Under the pieces are notes generated by a model. That model made no database searches, was not told the origin of the DNA, and saw only the letters and a program-made list of their open reading frames with translations. Of a stretch of 64,000 bases of DNA, positions 41,467-51,319 are shown piece by piece. The stretch comes from Candidatus Paraburkholderia kirkii (lineage in GTDB: Bacteria; Pseudomonadota; Gammaproteobacteria; Burkholderiales; Burkholderiaceae). Positions within the stretch are counted from its first letter, which is position 1. Each line of letters starts with the position of its first letter. The stretch spans positions 62,001 through 126,000 of the forward strand of contig LFKV01000025.1 in the NCBI GenBank assembly GCA_001189345.1, read 5' to 3'. Position numbers and translations under genes: made by a program.

Positions 41467-42363
41467 GTGGTTGAGTGCGATCAGATCGGGATCGTGGTGG
41501 TCTTTTATCATCCCGAGAACAGCAGCGTCAGACAAGCCAGGCGGTTTGCAGAGTTCGGCCTCTGTGTCGTCGTCGACAACACGGAAGGCGTCAGCGATCC
41601 GGCCGTCCTCGGCTTGGGCACGGAAGTTGTTTATTTGCCGAACGGCCGCAATCTCGGCATTGCGACGGCGATCAATCAGGGTGTCACGCATCTCATCCAG
41701 GCGGGATGTACGCAAGCGCTCCTGTTCGATCAGGATAGCGAGCCGTCGAGCGAACTCCTGCACATGCTGCCGCGTCTGCTTGCCCAAGAGATTGCGAATG
41801 GGCGGCGGGTCGCGTTGATGGGCCCGGCTTATGAGGACGCGCGCCTCGGTGGTGCCGCGCCGTTCGTCAGGTTTGGGTTTCCGACACTCGAGCGCATCGG
41901 GCCGACTGGCACGGATCTCATCGAAGTCGATTTCTTGATCACGTCCGGCTCTTGCTTGAACCTTGCTGCCTGGCGGGATATCGGTCCGATGGACGATGGC
42001 CTATTCATCGATTTCGTCGATCTCGAATGGTGCGCGCGCGCGCGCAGGGCCGGGTACGAGGTGCTCGGCACACCGCTCCTGCGCTTGCGCCATTCGCTGG
42101 GCGGTGAACCGGTGCGCATTCTGGGACGCGCGTATCCGTCGCACAGTCCTTTGCGTCACTATTATCTGTTCCGCAATGCAACGGCGCTGATCCGGCGAGC
42201 CTACATGCCGTGGACGTGGAAATGGACGGAGGTCGTAAAATTTCCGGCTCGCCTGGTGATCTACGGCGGATGGCTCAGGCCGCGCGCGGAGCATTTGCGC
42301 ATGGCGATGCGCGGCATGTGGCACGGCCTGATCGGCAAGATGGGTCCTTACAGCAACGATTGA
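41467..42363 (+). CDS. Rhamnosyltransferase-type family 2 glycosyltransferase
   Basis: The 298-aa GT-A enzyme opens 'IGIVVVFYHPENSSVRQARR', has 'LPNGRNLGIATAINQGVTHL' and the DxD-like 'ALLFDQDSEPSSELLHML', and later 'DGLFIDFVDLEWCARARRAG', as in RfbF/WbbL-type rhamnosyltransferases. It lies downstream of rmlBADC, so transfer of rhamnose to a glycan is likely. The start is a GTG at 41467 with GAGG upstream. No membrane segment is evident. Confidence 0.88.
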   Translation: MVECDQIGIVVVFYHPENSSVRQARRFAEFGLCVVVDNTEGVSDPAVLGLGTEVVYLPNGRNLGIATAINQGVTHLIQAGCTQALLFDQDSEPSSELLHMLPRLLAQEIANGRRVALMGPAYEDARLGGAAPFVRFGFPTLERIGPTGTDLIEVDFLITSGSCLNLAAWRDIGPMDDGLFIDFVDLEWCARARRAGYEVLGTPLLRLRHSLGGEPVRILGRAYPSHSPLRHYYLFRNATALIRRAYMPWTWKWTEVVKFPARLVIYGGWLRPRAEHLRMAMRGMWHGLIGKMGPYSND

Positions 42364-42419
42364 ACCGCGGTTACGCGAAACAGCAACTTTCACACATACG
42401 GTACGGTTACATCACTTCA

Positions 42420-43202
42420 ATGTATAAACTGATCACTGCGGATTTGGTATCCAGTCTCCACTCATGGCGGCTCTGGACGCTTCTTGGATGGCTAGAAGTG
42501 CGACAGCGATATGCGCGCTCGCGCGTCGGTCCGTTCTGGCTGACGATCAGCATGGGCGTCATGGTCGCTTCCATCGGGATCGTCTACGGTACGCTCTTCG
42601 GCCAGAGCATGCACGACTATCTACCGTTTCTGGCCATCAGCCTCGTCATGTGGGGTTCGTTCTCGCAGACCGTCATCGAAGGCAGCAACGCCTATATCAG
42701 CAGCAGCCAATACATCAGGCAGGCGTCGACCCCCAAGCTCATCTACGTGCTGCAGGTTGTCTGGCGCAATCTCGTCATTCTGGCGCATAACTTTGTCATC
42801 ATCGTCGTGCTGATGATCGGCTTCGGTGTAAAGAGCTGGGTCACGCTACCGCTCTTCATCCCGGTGTTCTTTCTTTACATGCTCAATGCAATGTGGGTCG
42901 CAATGGTTGTCGCCCTGCTGTCGGCGCGCTTTCGCGATCTGCCCCAGATCGTCTCGGCGCTCATGCAGGTGGCTTTCTACATCACGCCCATCATCTACCG
43001 ACCAAATGCACTGAGCCGGTTCTCGTTCATCGTCGATTTCAACCCACTGGCGTATCTGATCGAACTGGTACGTGCACCGCTGATTGGGCAGGTGCCCAGC
43101 GCCGAGACTTGGGCCGTGTGCGTAGGGCTCGCGGTGATCGGTTGGGGGCTCGCGCTTAGCCTCACGGGTCGTTATTTGAAGCGCATTCCGTACTGGATCT
43201 GA
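42420..43202 (+). CDS. Polysaccharide ABC transporter permease (Wzm-like)
   Basis: The 260-aa ABC-2 type membrane protein has an amphipathic N-terminus ('LWTLLGWLEVRQRYARSRVG') and about six membrane segments. The start at 42420 is the first Met of the family N-terminus. It is paired with the ATPase gene that begins 10 bp after its stop. The pair should export a lipid-linked glycan (O-antigen or capsule-like) across the inner membrane. Confidence 0.9.
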   Translation: MYKLITADLVSSLHSWRLWTLLGWLEVRQRYARSRVGPFWLTISMGVMVASIGIVYGTLFGQSMHDYLPFLAISLVMWGSFSQTVIEGSNAYISSSQYIRQASTPKLIYVLQVVWRNLVILAHNFVIIVVLMIGFGVKSWVTLPLFIPVFFLYMLNAMWVAMVVALLSARFRDLPQIVSALMQVAFYITPIIYRPNALSRFSFIVDFNPLAYLIELVRAPLIGQVPSAETWAVCVGLAVIGWGLALSLTGRYLKRIPYWI

Positions 43203-43212
43203 GGGGCAGTCC

Positions 43213-43962
43213 ATGGCCTACATCGAACTCAAGGGCACAACGCTCGACCTACCTATTTACGACGTTCAAGGACGGTCGTTGAAGAAGAAAGTGCTGCGCA
43301 TGGGGCGGCGCAATACCATTGCGGAAGACAACGACGGTGTCATCTTCGTCCGCGCACTCGACAACGTGGACGTGCGCTTCGAAAGCGGCGACCGGATCGG
43401 ACTTATCGGACAGAACGGCGCAGGCAAGTCCACGCTTTTGCGGACCATGGCGGGAATTTACGCGCCTACACAGGGCACAGTGGTAAGCAGTGGAAAGATC
43501 GTGCCGCTACTCGACATCAGTTTGGGCATGGATGAAAACTCTACCGGGATGCAGAACATCCGCCTGCGCGGACTGCTGCTCGGAATGAGCGACGAAGAGA
43601 TTCGCGCCAAGACGCAAGCGATCGCCGAGTTCAGCGGACTCGGCGACTATCTCGATCTGCCGATCCGCACCTATTCCAGCGGGATGCGCGTGCGGCTGGC
43701 TTTCGCGGTATCGACGGCGGTCGACGCCGAAATCCTCCTGCTCGACGAAGTGATGGGCGTCGGCGACGCCGCGTTCATGCACAAGGCGAAGGATCGCCTT
43801 GCGGACCTGCACAGTCGCGCTGAAATCGTCGTGCTCGCGATGCATGCCAACTCCGAGATCCGTCGCGTCTGCAACAAGGCGCTGTGGATGGAGCGGGGCC
43901 GTGTGCGCGCTTTCGGCGAAGTCGAGGAGGTCGTCTCTGCTTATGAAGCCGTGGTGAACTGA
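43213..43962 (+). CDS. Polysaccharide ABC transporter ATPase (Wzt-like, short form)
   Basis: The 249-aa nucleotide-binding subunit has Walker A 'GLIGQNGAGKSTLLRTMAG', the signature 'TYSSGMRVRLAFAVSTAVD' and Walker B 'AEILLLDEVMGVGD'. It has no C-terminal carbohydrate-recognition domain, so the exported glycan is probably not recognised by its terminal cap as in O9a-type systems. It forms the exporter with the upstream permease. Confidence 0.92.
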   Translation: MAYIELKGTTLDLPIYDVQGRSLKKKVLRMGRRNTIAEDNDGVIFVRALDNVDVRFESGDRIGLIGQNGAGKSTLLRTMAGIYAPTQGTVVSSGKIVPLLDISLGMDENSTGMQNIRLRGLLLGMSDEEIRAKTQAIAEFSGLGDYLDLPIRTYSSGMRVRLAFAVSTAVDAEILLLDEVMGVGDAAFMHKAKDRLADLHSRAEIVVLAMHANSEIRRVCNKALWMERGRVRAFGEVEEVVSAYEAVVN

Positions 43963-44063
43963 CGGCTCTGGCGCTCGCATGCAACCGTTCCCCGGTACGA
44001 GCGCCGCGGCGCTTACCACCGCTGGTCGGATTCAAGCCTGATCGGCGCTCGTTGAGACGATGA

Positions 44064-46499
44064 ATGAACCCAGACAAGTTTCGCATCCTTCTGCTTGACA
44101 CGAAGTTCCGCAATCCGAATCACTATATTTGCCTGGCGATCCTGAAAACGCTCGGCCGATGCGCGGAGGTGGACTTTGTCGCCAAGGCGAGCCCGCTGGA
44201 CGCTATCGCCACGGCGAGCGCCAATTGCTGCAATCTGTTCATCGCGTTCGACGGCGAGGAACTCGACGCCACGCTCTGCGCGCGCATTTCCGCTGTTTGC
44301 GGGCGATCGGTGCTTTGGGTCACCGAGGACCCATACGAACTCGAAGTCAATCAGAAGCACGCGCAACTCTTCGATCTGGTTTTCACCAACGATTCGTTCA
44401 GCGTTGCGGCCTACGGCGGGAAAGGCCGCCATCTGCCCCTCGCGAGTGCACTCGAATTTCATTCATTTCCGGTGCGCAGCGCGGACTTACCGTTTCGCTA
44501 CGACCTCTTCTTCGCGGGAACGGCGTGGCCAAACCGAAGCGCGTTCATCCGGTCGATCATGGTGCGCATGCCCGAGGACTGGAAGTTCAAGCTCGCCCTG
44601 CCGTCCAACCCATTTCTGCCACCGCATGGGGTCGATTTGCCGGAAAGCATGTTGTCGTGGCGAACTTCACCTGTGGATTTCGCACGCTTCGCAAACGCAA
44701 GCGCGGTAACGCTGCTGCTACCTCGGATCTTCTCGGCGTCCGGGGGACGCGAGTATGCGGAAACGCCGCCACCACGGCTTTTCGAAGCAGCGCTTGCCGG
44801 CAGCGTGCAGATGGTTCATGAATCGCTGCGGGAGGTCGCGCTAGCGTTTGAGCCCGACAAGGAAGTCGTGCTGTTTTCTTCCGAAGACGACTTCTTCGCG
44901 AAAGCCGAGCGGCTGATCCGTGATCGTCCGTATCGCGACGCGATTGCTGAAGCGTCGCGGCAGCGCGCGCTCGCGGAGCATGTCTACGACAATCGGGTCG
45001 CCGACATCCTGAAGCACGCGCGTGATATTCGGAAGCCGCCGCCGCGCGTCGATACGGACGATGTCCGCACCGTGCTCTTCGTCGTGCATAACGTCGCACA
45101 GCGAGGCAATTTCGGCGGTGTTGAAGTGTATCTCGAGCGGCTGCGCACGAAGCTTGGCGCGGACTGGCGTGTACTGTTCTACGTCTCGGGCACGAGCGAA
45201 AAAGACAGTGTGCTGCTCGCGGGCGACTATGCACAAATCGAACGCCACACGTTCCGGCAAAGTTACTCGCCCAGCCTACTCCAGTGCGCCGAGCGGGAAA
45301 GCGCGCTGCGCGAGATAACCGTCAGGCACAACGTCGATCTCATCCATTTTCATCATTTCATCGGGCATGTGCCGTCGCTGATTCATGTCGCGCGGCAGAT
45401 GGGCGTGCCCAGTGCCTTCACGGCGCACGATTTCTTCCCTGTCTGCAACGAGTTCAACCTGATCTCGTTCAAAGGCGACTTCTGCGGCGCCCCCGACATC
45501 CCGATTTCGCAGTGCGACGTTTGCCTTTCGCAAAAGCGCGGAATCGGGCCGGGCTCGCAGGCGCAGCGGCGCGAGTTCTGGAACGACGCGCTTCGGCACA
45601 TCGACTTGCTGATCTTCAACACCGAAGGTGGCAGGCGGACGTATTCCCGCACTTATCCGTCGGTGCGGCAGCATCCGCACACGATCGTCCTCCCGGTACC
45701 GGTTCCCGATCAGCCGGCGGCGCGCAGGCAGCGTGGTTCCGTGCTGAAGATCGCCGTGCTCGGCAACGTGACGTTGCAGAAAGGGGGCGCAATTCTGAGC
45801 CGTGCCTTTCCAATGCTCGAGAACATGAAAGTTGAGTTTCACGTCTTCGGCCGGATCGATTCTGAATACGCTCAACTCGCGAGCAGCGAGCGGCCCAGGA
45901 ACCTGATCGTACACGGTGCGTATTCCGTTGATGCATTGCCCGATGTGCTGCGTGAGTGCGATGTATCGCTGCATGTATCGATCTGGCCGGAAACCTACTG
46001 CCTGACGCTTTCCGAGGCTTGGCAGATCGGGCTCGTGCCTATCGTCACGGATATCGGCGCGCTCGGCGAACGTGTCGAGCATGGCATGAACGGCCTCAAG
46101 GTCGCGCCAGGCAGCGAAGGCGCACTGATCGACGCCATTGAACGTCTGATTGACGATGCTGCGTTGCTGGACAGGTTGCGCAGCAACATCTCGGGCAAGT
46201 TGTACGCGAGCCTTGAACCGCACGTCGACGCGCTGCGTGGCGAGTACCGGTCGCTTTTGTGCGTTCACCAGCCAGCCGTTCCGATTGACGAGCCCGTGAA
46301 GCATCCGACGCTTCAGGACATGGGCGTCATGGTTCAGTCGCCGAACTGGCATCATGGCGGGCGTGCACGCGGCGGCTTGCTGAGCGGGGGGGCCAGCGGG
46401 CTGATGTTCAAGGCCCGTCGTCTGACGGCGTTCTACCGGCGAGCGGGGTGGCGGCAAACCGTGCGCATCGTCGCGAATCGCATTCGCAACAACGTATGA
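44064..46499 (+). CDS. Two-domain glycosyltransferase (CgeB-like plus GT4)
   Basis: The 811-aa protein joins two GT-B units. The N-terminal part (about 1-320) matches the CgeB/DUF3880-type family ('SVLWVTEDPYELEVNQKHAQ', 'TPPPRLFEAALAGSVQM'). The C-terminal part (about 335-720) is a GT4 enzyme: 'NFGGVEVYLERLRTKL', 'LIHFHHFIGHVPSLIHVARQ', and the E-x7-E motif in 'WPETYCLTLSEAWQIGLVPI'. It may add two sugars in turn. The ATG at 44064 is about 100 bp after the ATPase gene. The C-terminal 90 residues are basic and may touch the membrane. Confidence 0.85.
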   Translation: MNPDKFRILLLDTKFRNPNHYICLAILKTLGRCAEVDFVAKASPLDAIATASANCCNLFIAFDGEELDATLCARISAVCGRSVLWVTEDPYELEVNQKHAQLFDLVFTNDSFSVAAYGGKGRHLPLASALEFHSFPVRSADLPFRYDLFFAGTAWPNRSAFIRSIMVRMPEDWKFKLALPSNPFLPPHGVDLPESMLSWRTSPVDFARFANASAVTLLLPRIFSASGGREYAETPPPRLFEAALAGSVQMVHESLREVALAFEPDKEVVLFSSEDDFFAKAERLIRDRPYRDAIAEASRQRALAEHVYDNRVADILKHARDIRKPPPRVDTDDVRTVLFVVHNVAQRGNFGGVEVYLERLRTKLGADWRVLFYVSGTSEKDSVLLAGDYAQIERHTFRQSYSPSLLQCAERESALREITVRHNVDLIHFHHFIGHVPSLIHVARQMGVPSAFTAHDFFPVCNEFNLISFKGDFCGAPDIPISQCDVCLSQKRGIGPGSQAQRREFWNDALRHIDLLIFNTEGGRRTYSRTYPSVRQHPHTIVLPVPVPDQPAARRQRGSVLKIAVLGNVTLQKGGAILSRAFPMLENMKVEFHVFGRIDSEYAQLASSERPRNLIVHGAYSVDALPDVLRECDVSLHVSIWPETYCLTLSEAWQIGLVPIVTDIGALGERVEHGMNGLKVAPGSEGALIDAIERLIDDAALLDRLRSNISGKLYASLEPHVDALRGEYRSLLCVHQPAVPIDEPVKHPTLQDMGVMVQSPNWHHGGRARGGLLSGGASGLMFKARRLTAFYRRAGWRQTVRIVANRIRNNV

Positions 46500-46507
46500 G
46501 AGGTTCC

Positions 46508-47506
46508 ATGCGAGTTCTCGTCTGTGGTGCGTCGCCTGACGCGGTCAATAACAACTCGGTCCTGCGTAGCTACGTGGGACGCGGTTTCGAATCGCTCGGC
46601 GCGGCGTCGGCCGTGCGCACGTGTTCGCTTGAAGTCGCCGAACAGACCGCGCGGGATTTTCGCCCGGACCTCATTTTGGTGTTCGGTTCCTGCATGCCCT
46701 CGGTGTCGTACTATCTCGGGCTGAAGATGGCTGCGCTGGACCTGGGCACGTGCATGGCCTTCTGGCTGCACGACGACCCGTACGAATTCGATGTCGCTGG
46801 CAAGATCGTCCCGCTTGCCGATATTATTTTTTCCAACGACCGCTGGACGGTCACGCATTACGAGCATCCGCGCGTGTATCATCTGCCGCTTGCCGCGGAC
46901 CGACAAGCGCATTTCCGGACGCCCGCCACGACGAAGTCGCGTGATGTATTCTTTTGCGGTGTCGGCTTCCCCAACCGGATCGTATTGCTACGCGATTGTC
47001 AGCCGGTGCTGTCAGGCTTGAAAGTGGTCGTCGCCGGATCCGAATGGCCTTCTGATATTTCATTCGCCAGCAATGCGCGAATTCCGAACGCTGAATTGCC
47101 CGACTGGTGCGCCAGTTCCCTCGTGACCCTGAACCTGGGGCGCCGCTTCAATCTCGCGAACAGCCGGTTCAACCTCGATGCGTCGACGCCTGGGCCGCGC
47201 ACCTTTGAGGCGGCGGCAGCCGGAACGGTCCAGTGCATGTTCGTCGAAGGACTGGAGATCCAGGATTACTACGACGTGCAAGCAGACGAAATACTGCTGT
47301 TTGATTCGCCGCGCGAACTGCGTAGGCACGTCGAAATGCTGCGTGACGATCCGCAGCGCGCGATGTCGATCGCATTGGCGGCGCAGGGTCGCACGTCGCG
47401 CGACCACACTTATGAGAATCGTGCGGCGCGCATTGTGGAGATTGTCGCGAGCGAGCGTCTCGTCAGTGGCTCGCCGCTGGGCGCCTCGTGTCTAGCGCCT
47501 GCTTAG
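46508..47506 (+). CDS. CgeB-like glycosyltransferase
   Basis: The 332-aa protein repeats the theme of the N-terminal half of its upstream neighbour: 'CMAFWLHDDPYEFDVAGKIV', 'IIFSNDRWTVTHYEHPRVYH', 'TPGPRTFEAAAAGTVQCMF' and 'DHTYENRAARIVEIV'. This suggests a duplication of that module. It starts 8 bp after the 811-aa gene and is the last gene of the rightward glycan operon; its 3' end overlaps the opposite-strand gene by 15 bp. Confidence 0.8.
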   Translation: MRVLVCGASPDAVNNNSVLRSYVGRGFESLGAASAVRTCSLEVAEQTARDFRPDLILVFGSCMPSVSYYLGLKMAALDLGTCMAFWLHDDPYEFDVAGKIVPLADIIFSNDRWTVTHYEHPRVYHLPLAADRQAHFRTPATTKSRDVFFCGVGFPNRIVLLRDCQPVLSGLKVVVAGSEWPSDISFASNARIPNAELPDWCASSLVTLNLGRRFNLANSRFNLDASTPGPRTFEAAAAGTVQCMFVEGLEIQDYYDVQADEILLFDSPRELRRHVEMLRDDPQRAMSIALAAQGRTSRDHTYENRAARIVEIVASERLVSGSPLGASCLAPA

Positions 47507-49537
47507 GCGGCGTATGTGTCGCAGCGGCGCGGTCACGCGCCAGCTCACGGTTCGCCGCATCGCGGCTACTTCTCCGTTCGCGGACTCAGCCTGCTTTCTG
47601 AGCGCTTCGTTCTCTGCCGCAAGCGCCTCCATTTCCTCGCGTCGCTGCCGTTCCGTGGTACGCCATTCGGTGCGTTCGTGAGCGAAATCGGCGGGATACG
47701 CGCGCGTCAGGTCCGTCGCTTCGTCGAGCCGGGCGCGCTCACGTTCGCATTCGCGTCGCAGCGACTCGAGCTGGCCGCCGAGCTCCACGACGGATGCCTC
47801 CGCCTTGACAAGGCGTTCCAGCGAATGGCTTTGCCGGATGTCCAGTTCCACCACGATGCTTTGCCGTGGGCGACTCTGCGCGGGCCATTCGATGGTGATT
47901 TGCGGATTGTCGGTGATGCAGGTAAAAAGCGTGCTGCCGTCCAGGTCCGTTGGCACGATGCCAGAAATCTTCTCAGGAAGCGGCTTGCCCGTGCGCCACG
48001 ACCACAGCGTCGTGTCGCCGTCGCCGAGTACGGTGATTTCGCGCATCTCCAGTGCCTCGGCGCGATTGGTGGGATCGAGGCGCAAATGACGGATGTCGCG
48101 GCCATTCACGGGGAAGGCAAGACGGATGCGCTGCCACTCCGCCAAGATCGATGCGCGATACACGAAGCAGGTCGCATCACTGAAGCCTTCGCAGTCTTCG
48201 GCAGTGAACACGACCATCTGAGTCGGCGGTGTCGCATCGAACCGGCCGACGAAACTCTCGTCGCGCTGCAGATTCGACGTAATGTGAGCCCGCTTCAGTG
48301 CTTGCAGATTGACCGGAGCCGGATCGAATCGTGCGCCGGCCTCACTGCTCATGCGCGTCCGCTCGCGCCGGATGTGCGACAACAGGAAGTCCCCCCCGTG
48401 GATCAGCGATGTCGGCAGGAAATAACGCGTCAGCAGCCATGTCAGTATGTTGTCGCACGTCGATGGGTCGACGGCGCCAGATCGAGCGGCGTCGCGCACG
48501 TCGTGGCTCGCCGCTATGAAATCGAGCTGGCTCGAGCCGGCAACGATCAGACGCTTGTGCCACATCAACGCCTGAAAACCGATGCTCGAACTGACCGTGA
48601 TGACCGTGTCCACATAATCCATCAGATGCTGAGAGGCGCCGTCGACGTTGCGCAGTATCGGGTCCCAGATCAGATTCGGGTACTGACGCTGCAACGCCCG
48701 AATGGACGCTTCAGGAACGGCAGGAAAGCGCGGATGCTCCGTACAGATAACAGCGACGGTATCAGGAACCGAACTCAGCGTATGCGCGAGCAGATCGTAC
48801 TGGTTCGGAAACTGGGCATAGGCGACATAGCTATAGAACGCCTCAGCCTGCAGGCTCAGCAGAACCGCCCGCTCGAAGCCGCTGATTGCCTGCTCGGCCC
48901 ATTCCTTCAACGGGTTCGCGGGCCCAAACAGCCGTTTCACGTAGTGCGTGCGAATGGCTTCGATCAGATCGAACTCGTCGCGCGTCGGCCGGTAGTCGGC
49001 GATCTCTACCGCCCGCAACGACAGCGTGCTCTGCGTCTGCATTCCGCGTGAGTCGAGATACATCGTGCTGGCGAACGGCGGCACGGAGAACATGCCGTTC
49101 TCACGATGAATGATCAGGCAATCGGGAAACGCGAGCCGAATGAACGGAACCGGCGAGAAAGTGATGCACACGTCGGGTGGACCGTCCGGACATGCGGCTC
49201 GGACCAGGTCCGCCATTTTGTGCAGGCGCTCCGGGTCGGGGGACGGCCGGCTCCACTCGACAGCGAGTTCCAGACTGCTTGTCCCGAGCCCAGGGACGAG
49301 TCGGTCCTGAGGGATTGCGCGCGACGCGCATCCGGACAGCACACTTTGCGCGACAGGCAGAACCACCTCGGAACAGATGCAGATGAACTCGAGAGGCTCC
49401 GTCGCATCGTCGGCGGAGGCCCGGATCGCTTGCATCATCGCGCGCGCCGGCCACACCCAGCCGGCTTTCCATTCAGGTAGCGATCCCTCGACGAGCGGAT
49501 CGAGATAGCAGAGCGTTCTCAACAGTTGACCGTCCAC
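47492..49537 (-). CDS. Capsule/glycan-type glycosyltransferase with C-terminal coiled coil
   Basis: The 681-aa protein has a region like the capsule polysaccharide synthesis/export transferases: 'YVAYAQFPNQYDLLAHTLSS', 'VAVICTEHPRFPAVPEASIR', 'VDTVITVSSSIGFQALMWHK'. The last 110 residues form a long coiled coil ('RRECERERARLDEATDL', 'EEMEALAAENEALRKQA') ending in a basic tail. The start is a GTG at 49537; frames before it have no better start. It is the third gene of the leftward glycan operon. The exact linkage made is unknown. Confidence 0.7.
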   Translation of the reverse strand: MDGQLLRTLCYLDPLVEGSLPEWKAGWVWPARAMMQAIRASADDATEPLEFICICSEVVLPVAQSVLSGCASRAIPQDRLVPGLGTSSLELAVEWSRPSPDPERLHKMADLVRAACPDGPPDVCITFSPVPFIRLAFPDCLIIHRENGMFSVPPFASTMYLDSRGMQTQSTLSLRAVEIADYRPTRDEFDLIEAIRTHYVKRLFGPANPLKEWAEQAISGFERAVLLSLQAEAFYSYVAYAQFPNQYDLLAHTLSSVPDTVAVICTEHPRFPAVPEASIRALQRQYPNLIWDPILRNVDGASQHLMDYVDTVITVSSSIGFQALMWHKRLIVAGSSQLDFIAASHDVRDAARSGAVDPSTCDNILTWLLTRYFLPTSLIHGGDFLLSHIRRERTRMSSEAGARFDPAPVNLQALKRAHITSNLQRDESFVGRFDATPPTQMVVFTAEDCEGFSDATCFVYRASILAEWQRIRLAFPVNGRDIRHLRLDPTNRAEALEMREITVLGDGDTTLWSWRTGKPLPEKISGIVPTDLDGSTLFTCITDNPQITIEWPAQSRPRQSIVVELDIRQSHSLERLVKAEASVVELGGQLESLRRECERERARLDEATDLTRAYPADFAHERTEWRTTERQRREEMEALAAENEALRKQAESANGEVAAMRRTVSWRVTAPLRHIRRLSRR

Positions 49538-49552
49538 GGAAAAGTAGAGGAG

Positions 49553-49574
49553 CGTACGGGCGCGCGCCCGTACG
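49553..49574. repeat. 22-bp perfect palindrome between glycosyltransferase genes
   Basis: CGTACGGGCGC (49553-49563) is followed at once by its reverse complement GCGCCCGTACG (49564-49574). It fills most of the 54-bp gap between two leftward genes. It could form a hairpin in the mRNA or bind a dimeric protein; no T-tract follows on the minus strand. Confidence 0.85.
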
Positions 49575-49591
49575 TGCTCGCGTGTTGGAGA

Positions 49592-51319
49592 TCAGCGGAT
49601 GCGGTTCAGAATCGAGCGCAGCGAGACTTGGCCGCGCATCAGCCGCGCGGCGACCCGCAGCGGCCGAGTCAGTTGCCATGACTTCGAATGCGCGATCTGC
49701 TCGATGAAGCGATTCCGGTCCGCGAGCTCATGCCGAACTCGGGTGAGTTCGCGCTCCGTTTCCTGCGAATTTTCCTGCGATGCGATACGGATCACATGCG
49801 ACGGCAGTGAGAGCATTTGCGACGCGCCTGGAGAGTTGATGAGATGCGCGACCATCTCGCTCATCGAACGATCCCACTTGGTGCGATCCTTCTCCATCAC
49901 GGTATTGCCCGTTGCGCGCAACGAAATGCCGACATAAAGCTTGTCGACGACGATCGGAAAACAATCTCGTGACAGGAGCGTGTTCAGGATCGTCATGAAG
50001 TCCTCGTAGTACGTGACGGTCTCATACACACGCGACGGAATCGCGAGCAGGGCGGAGCGCTGGAACATGACTCCGCAGAACGGCGAGTGATTGTGTCCCG
50101 ACAGCGACGACAGAAAACGTTGTGACGAGAAGAGCCGGCCTTCCGCCGACCGATACAACCGGACGTCACGTTCGTTGCCCGGCGCGACCGGACGCTCATC
50201 GAAATGCTGGCAGTCGAAGAAAATCATTCCCCCGGACGGCGACGCGCTGATGATGAGGCTAAGACGCTCGGCTTCGTTGGGGAAGATCCAGTCGTCGTCG
50301 TCGGCGAACCAAAAGTAGTCGTAGTCGGCGTCGACGTTTTCCGCCGCGAAACGCACGAGCTGATAGCGGGTATCCGTGTTTTCTGGCAGATCCGCTTCCA
50401 GCACGCGGGCGCGGCGTTTGGCGTCGTCGGGCGCGCGGCCGCGCTTGTCGGTCACGATGACGCTGCGGAATTCAGTCGCATCGCCGGCGGATGCGATAAA
50501 CGCCTCGACAGTATCAAGCGTGCGACTGAGCAACTCCGGCCGGGCGAACTGCGTACGGGTGACGATCGCCACCTTCTTCACGCGTCGCCCCTTGATGGCT
50601 TCTCTCAGACTGTCGAGTTCGATCTCGATACCGCCACGCTTCATCGGATTGCGGGGGTCGAAGCCGGCCAGTGTCATCCCGTTGAGCGTCTGGATGGTGC
50701 GATTCTGGACGCTGCGCGTCAGATAGAACTTGAACGCTTCGGATTCATTGGCGCGATCGAAATCGTCCTGATTGCCGCGGCTGCCGTGCCAGCACGCGAG
50801 TTGCGGCGCCACGTACACTCCCAGCCCCGCGCGGATGGTCTCGATGCTCAGGATGATGTCATAGAGCTGAAAGCCATCAAATGCGGGCAGACGCACGCCG
50901 CGCGCGCGCATCGCTTTCAGGCTCATGAGCATCACGTTGCCGTCGATGGTCTGCGCCGGCAGGATATGCGAAGCGAGGTTCGGGCCGCCGTGAGGGTCGC
51001 TAAGATACCGCACGACGTTCGTTCCGGCGTAGCCCACTTTCATCGACAGCACCGCAGCATTGCCGGCGAGCCCCCAGTTCGGCCACTCAGTGTTTAGTTG
51101 GCCGATGAGTTCGTCGAGCCTTAAGCCAAAGTCTCCGCAAAGGAAAACGTCGTCATGGACGACGCAAGCATAGTCGTCGGCGCAGTGGTCGATGAGATTC
51201 TGAAGCAGCTCGAAATACGAGCGTTGCCCAGTTTTAACCGTAATGCGGGATTGCAGGGTAGAATGCGTCTGAACGAATTCCATACCGTGCCTTTCCGATC
51301 GCGCAACAACGTGAATCAT
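49592..51319 (-). CDS. Glycosyltransferase with two GT-A-like domains
   Basis: The 575-aa protein contains a first domain (about 1-200) with 'DYACVVHDDVFLCGDFGLRL' and 'GFQLYDIILSIETIRAGLGV', and a second (about 240-470) beginning 'KKVAIVTRTQFARPELLSRT' with the acidic 'DYFWFADDDDWIFPNEAERL'. A short coiled coil near the end ('ENSQETERELTRVRHEL') precedes 'SKSWQLTRPLRVAARLMRGQ', a tail common in large glycosyltransferases. The start overlaps the stop of the upstream gene by four bases (ATGA). Confidence 0.78.
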   Translation of the reverse strand: MIHVVARSERHGMEFVQTHSTLQSRITVKTGQRSYFELLQNLIDHCADDYACVVHDDVFLCGDFGLRLDELIGQLNTEWPNWGLAGNAAVLSMKVGYAGTNVVRYLSDPHGGPNLASHILPAQTIDGNVMLMSLKAMRARGVRLPAFDGFQLYDIILSIETIRAGLGVYVAPQLACWHGSRGNQDDFDRANESEAFKFYLTRSVQNRTIQTLNGMTLAGFDPRNPMKRGGIEIELDSLREAIKGRRVKKVAIVTRTQFARPELLSRTLDTVEAFIASAGDATEFRSVIVTDKRGRAPDDAKRRARVLEADLPENTDTRYQLVRFAAENVDADYDYFWFADDDDWIFPNEAERLSLIISASPSGGMIFFDCQHFDERPVAPGNERDVRLYRSAEGRLFSSQRFLSSLSGHNHSPFCGVMFQRSALLAIPSRVYETVTYYEDFMTILNTLLSRDCFPIVVDKLYVGISLRATGNTVMEKDRTKWDRSMSEMVAHLINSPGASQMLSLPSHVIRIASQENSQETERELTRVRHELADRNRFIEQIAHSKSWQLTRPLRVAARLMRGQVSLRSILNRIR

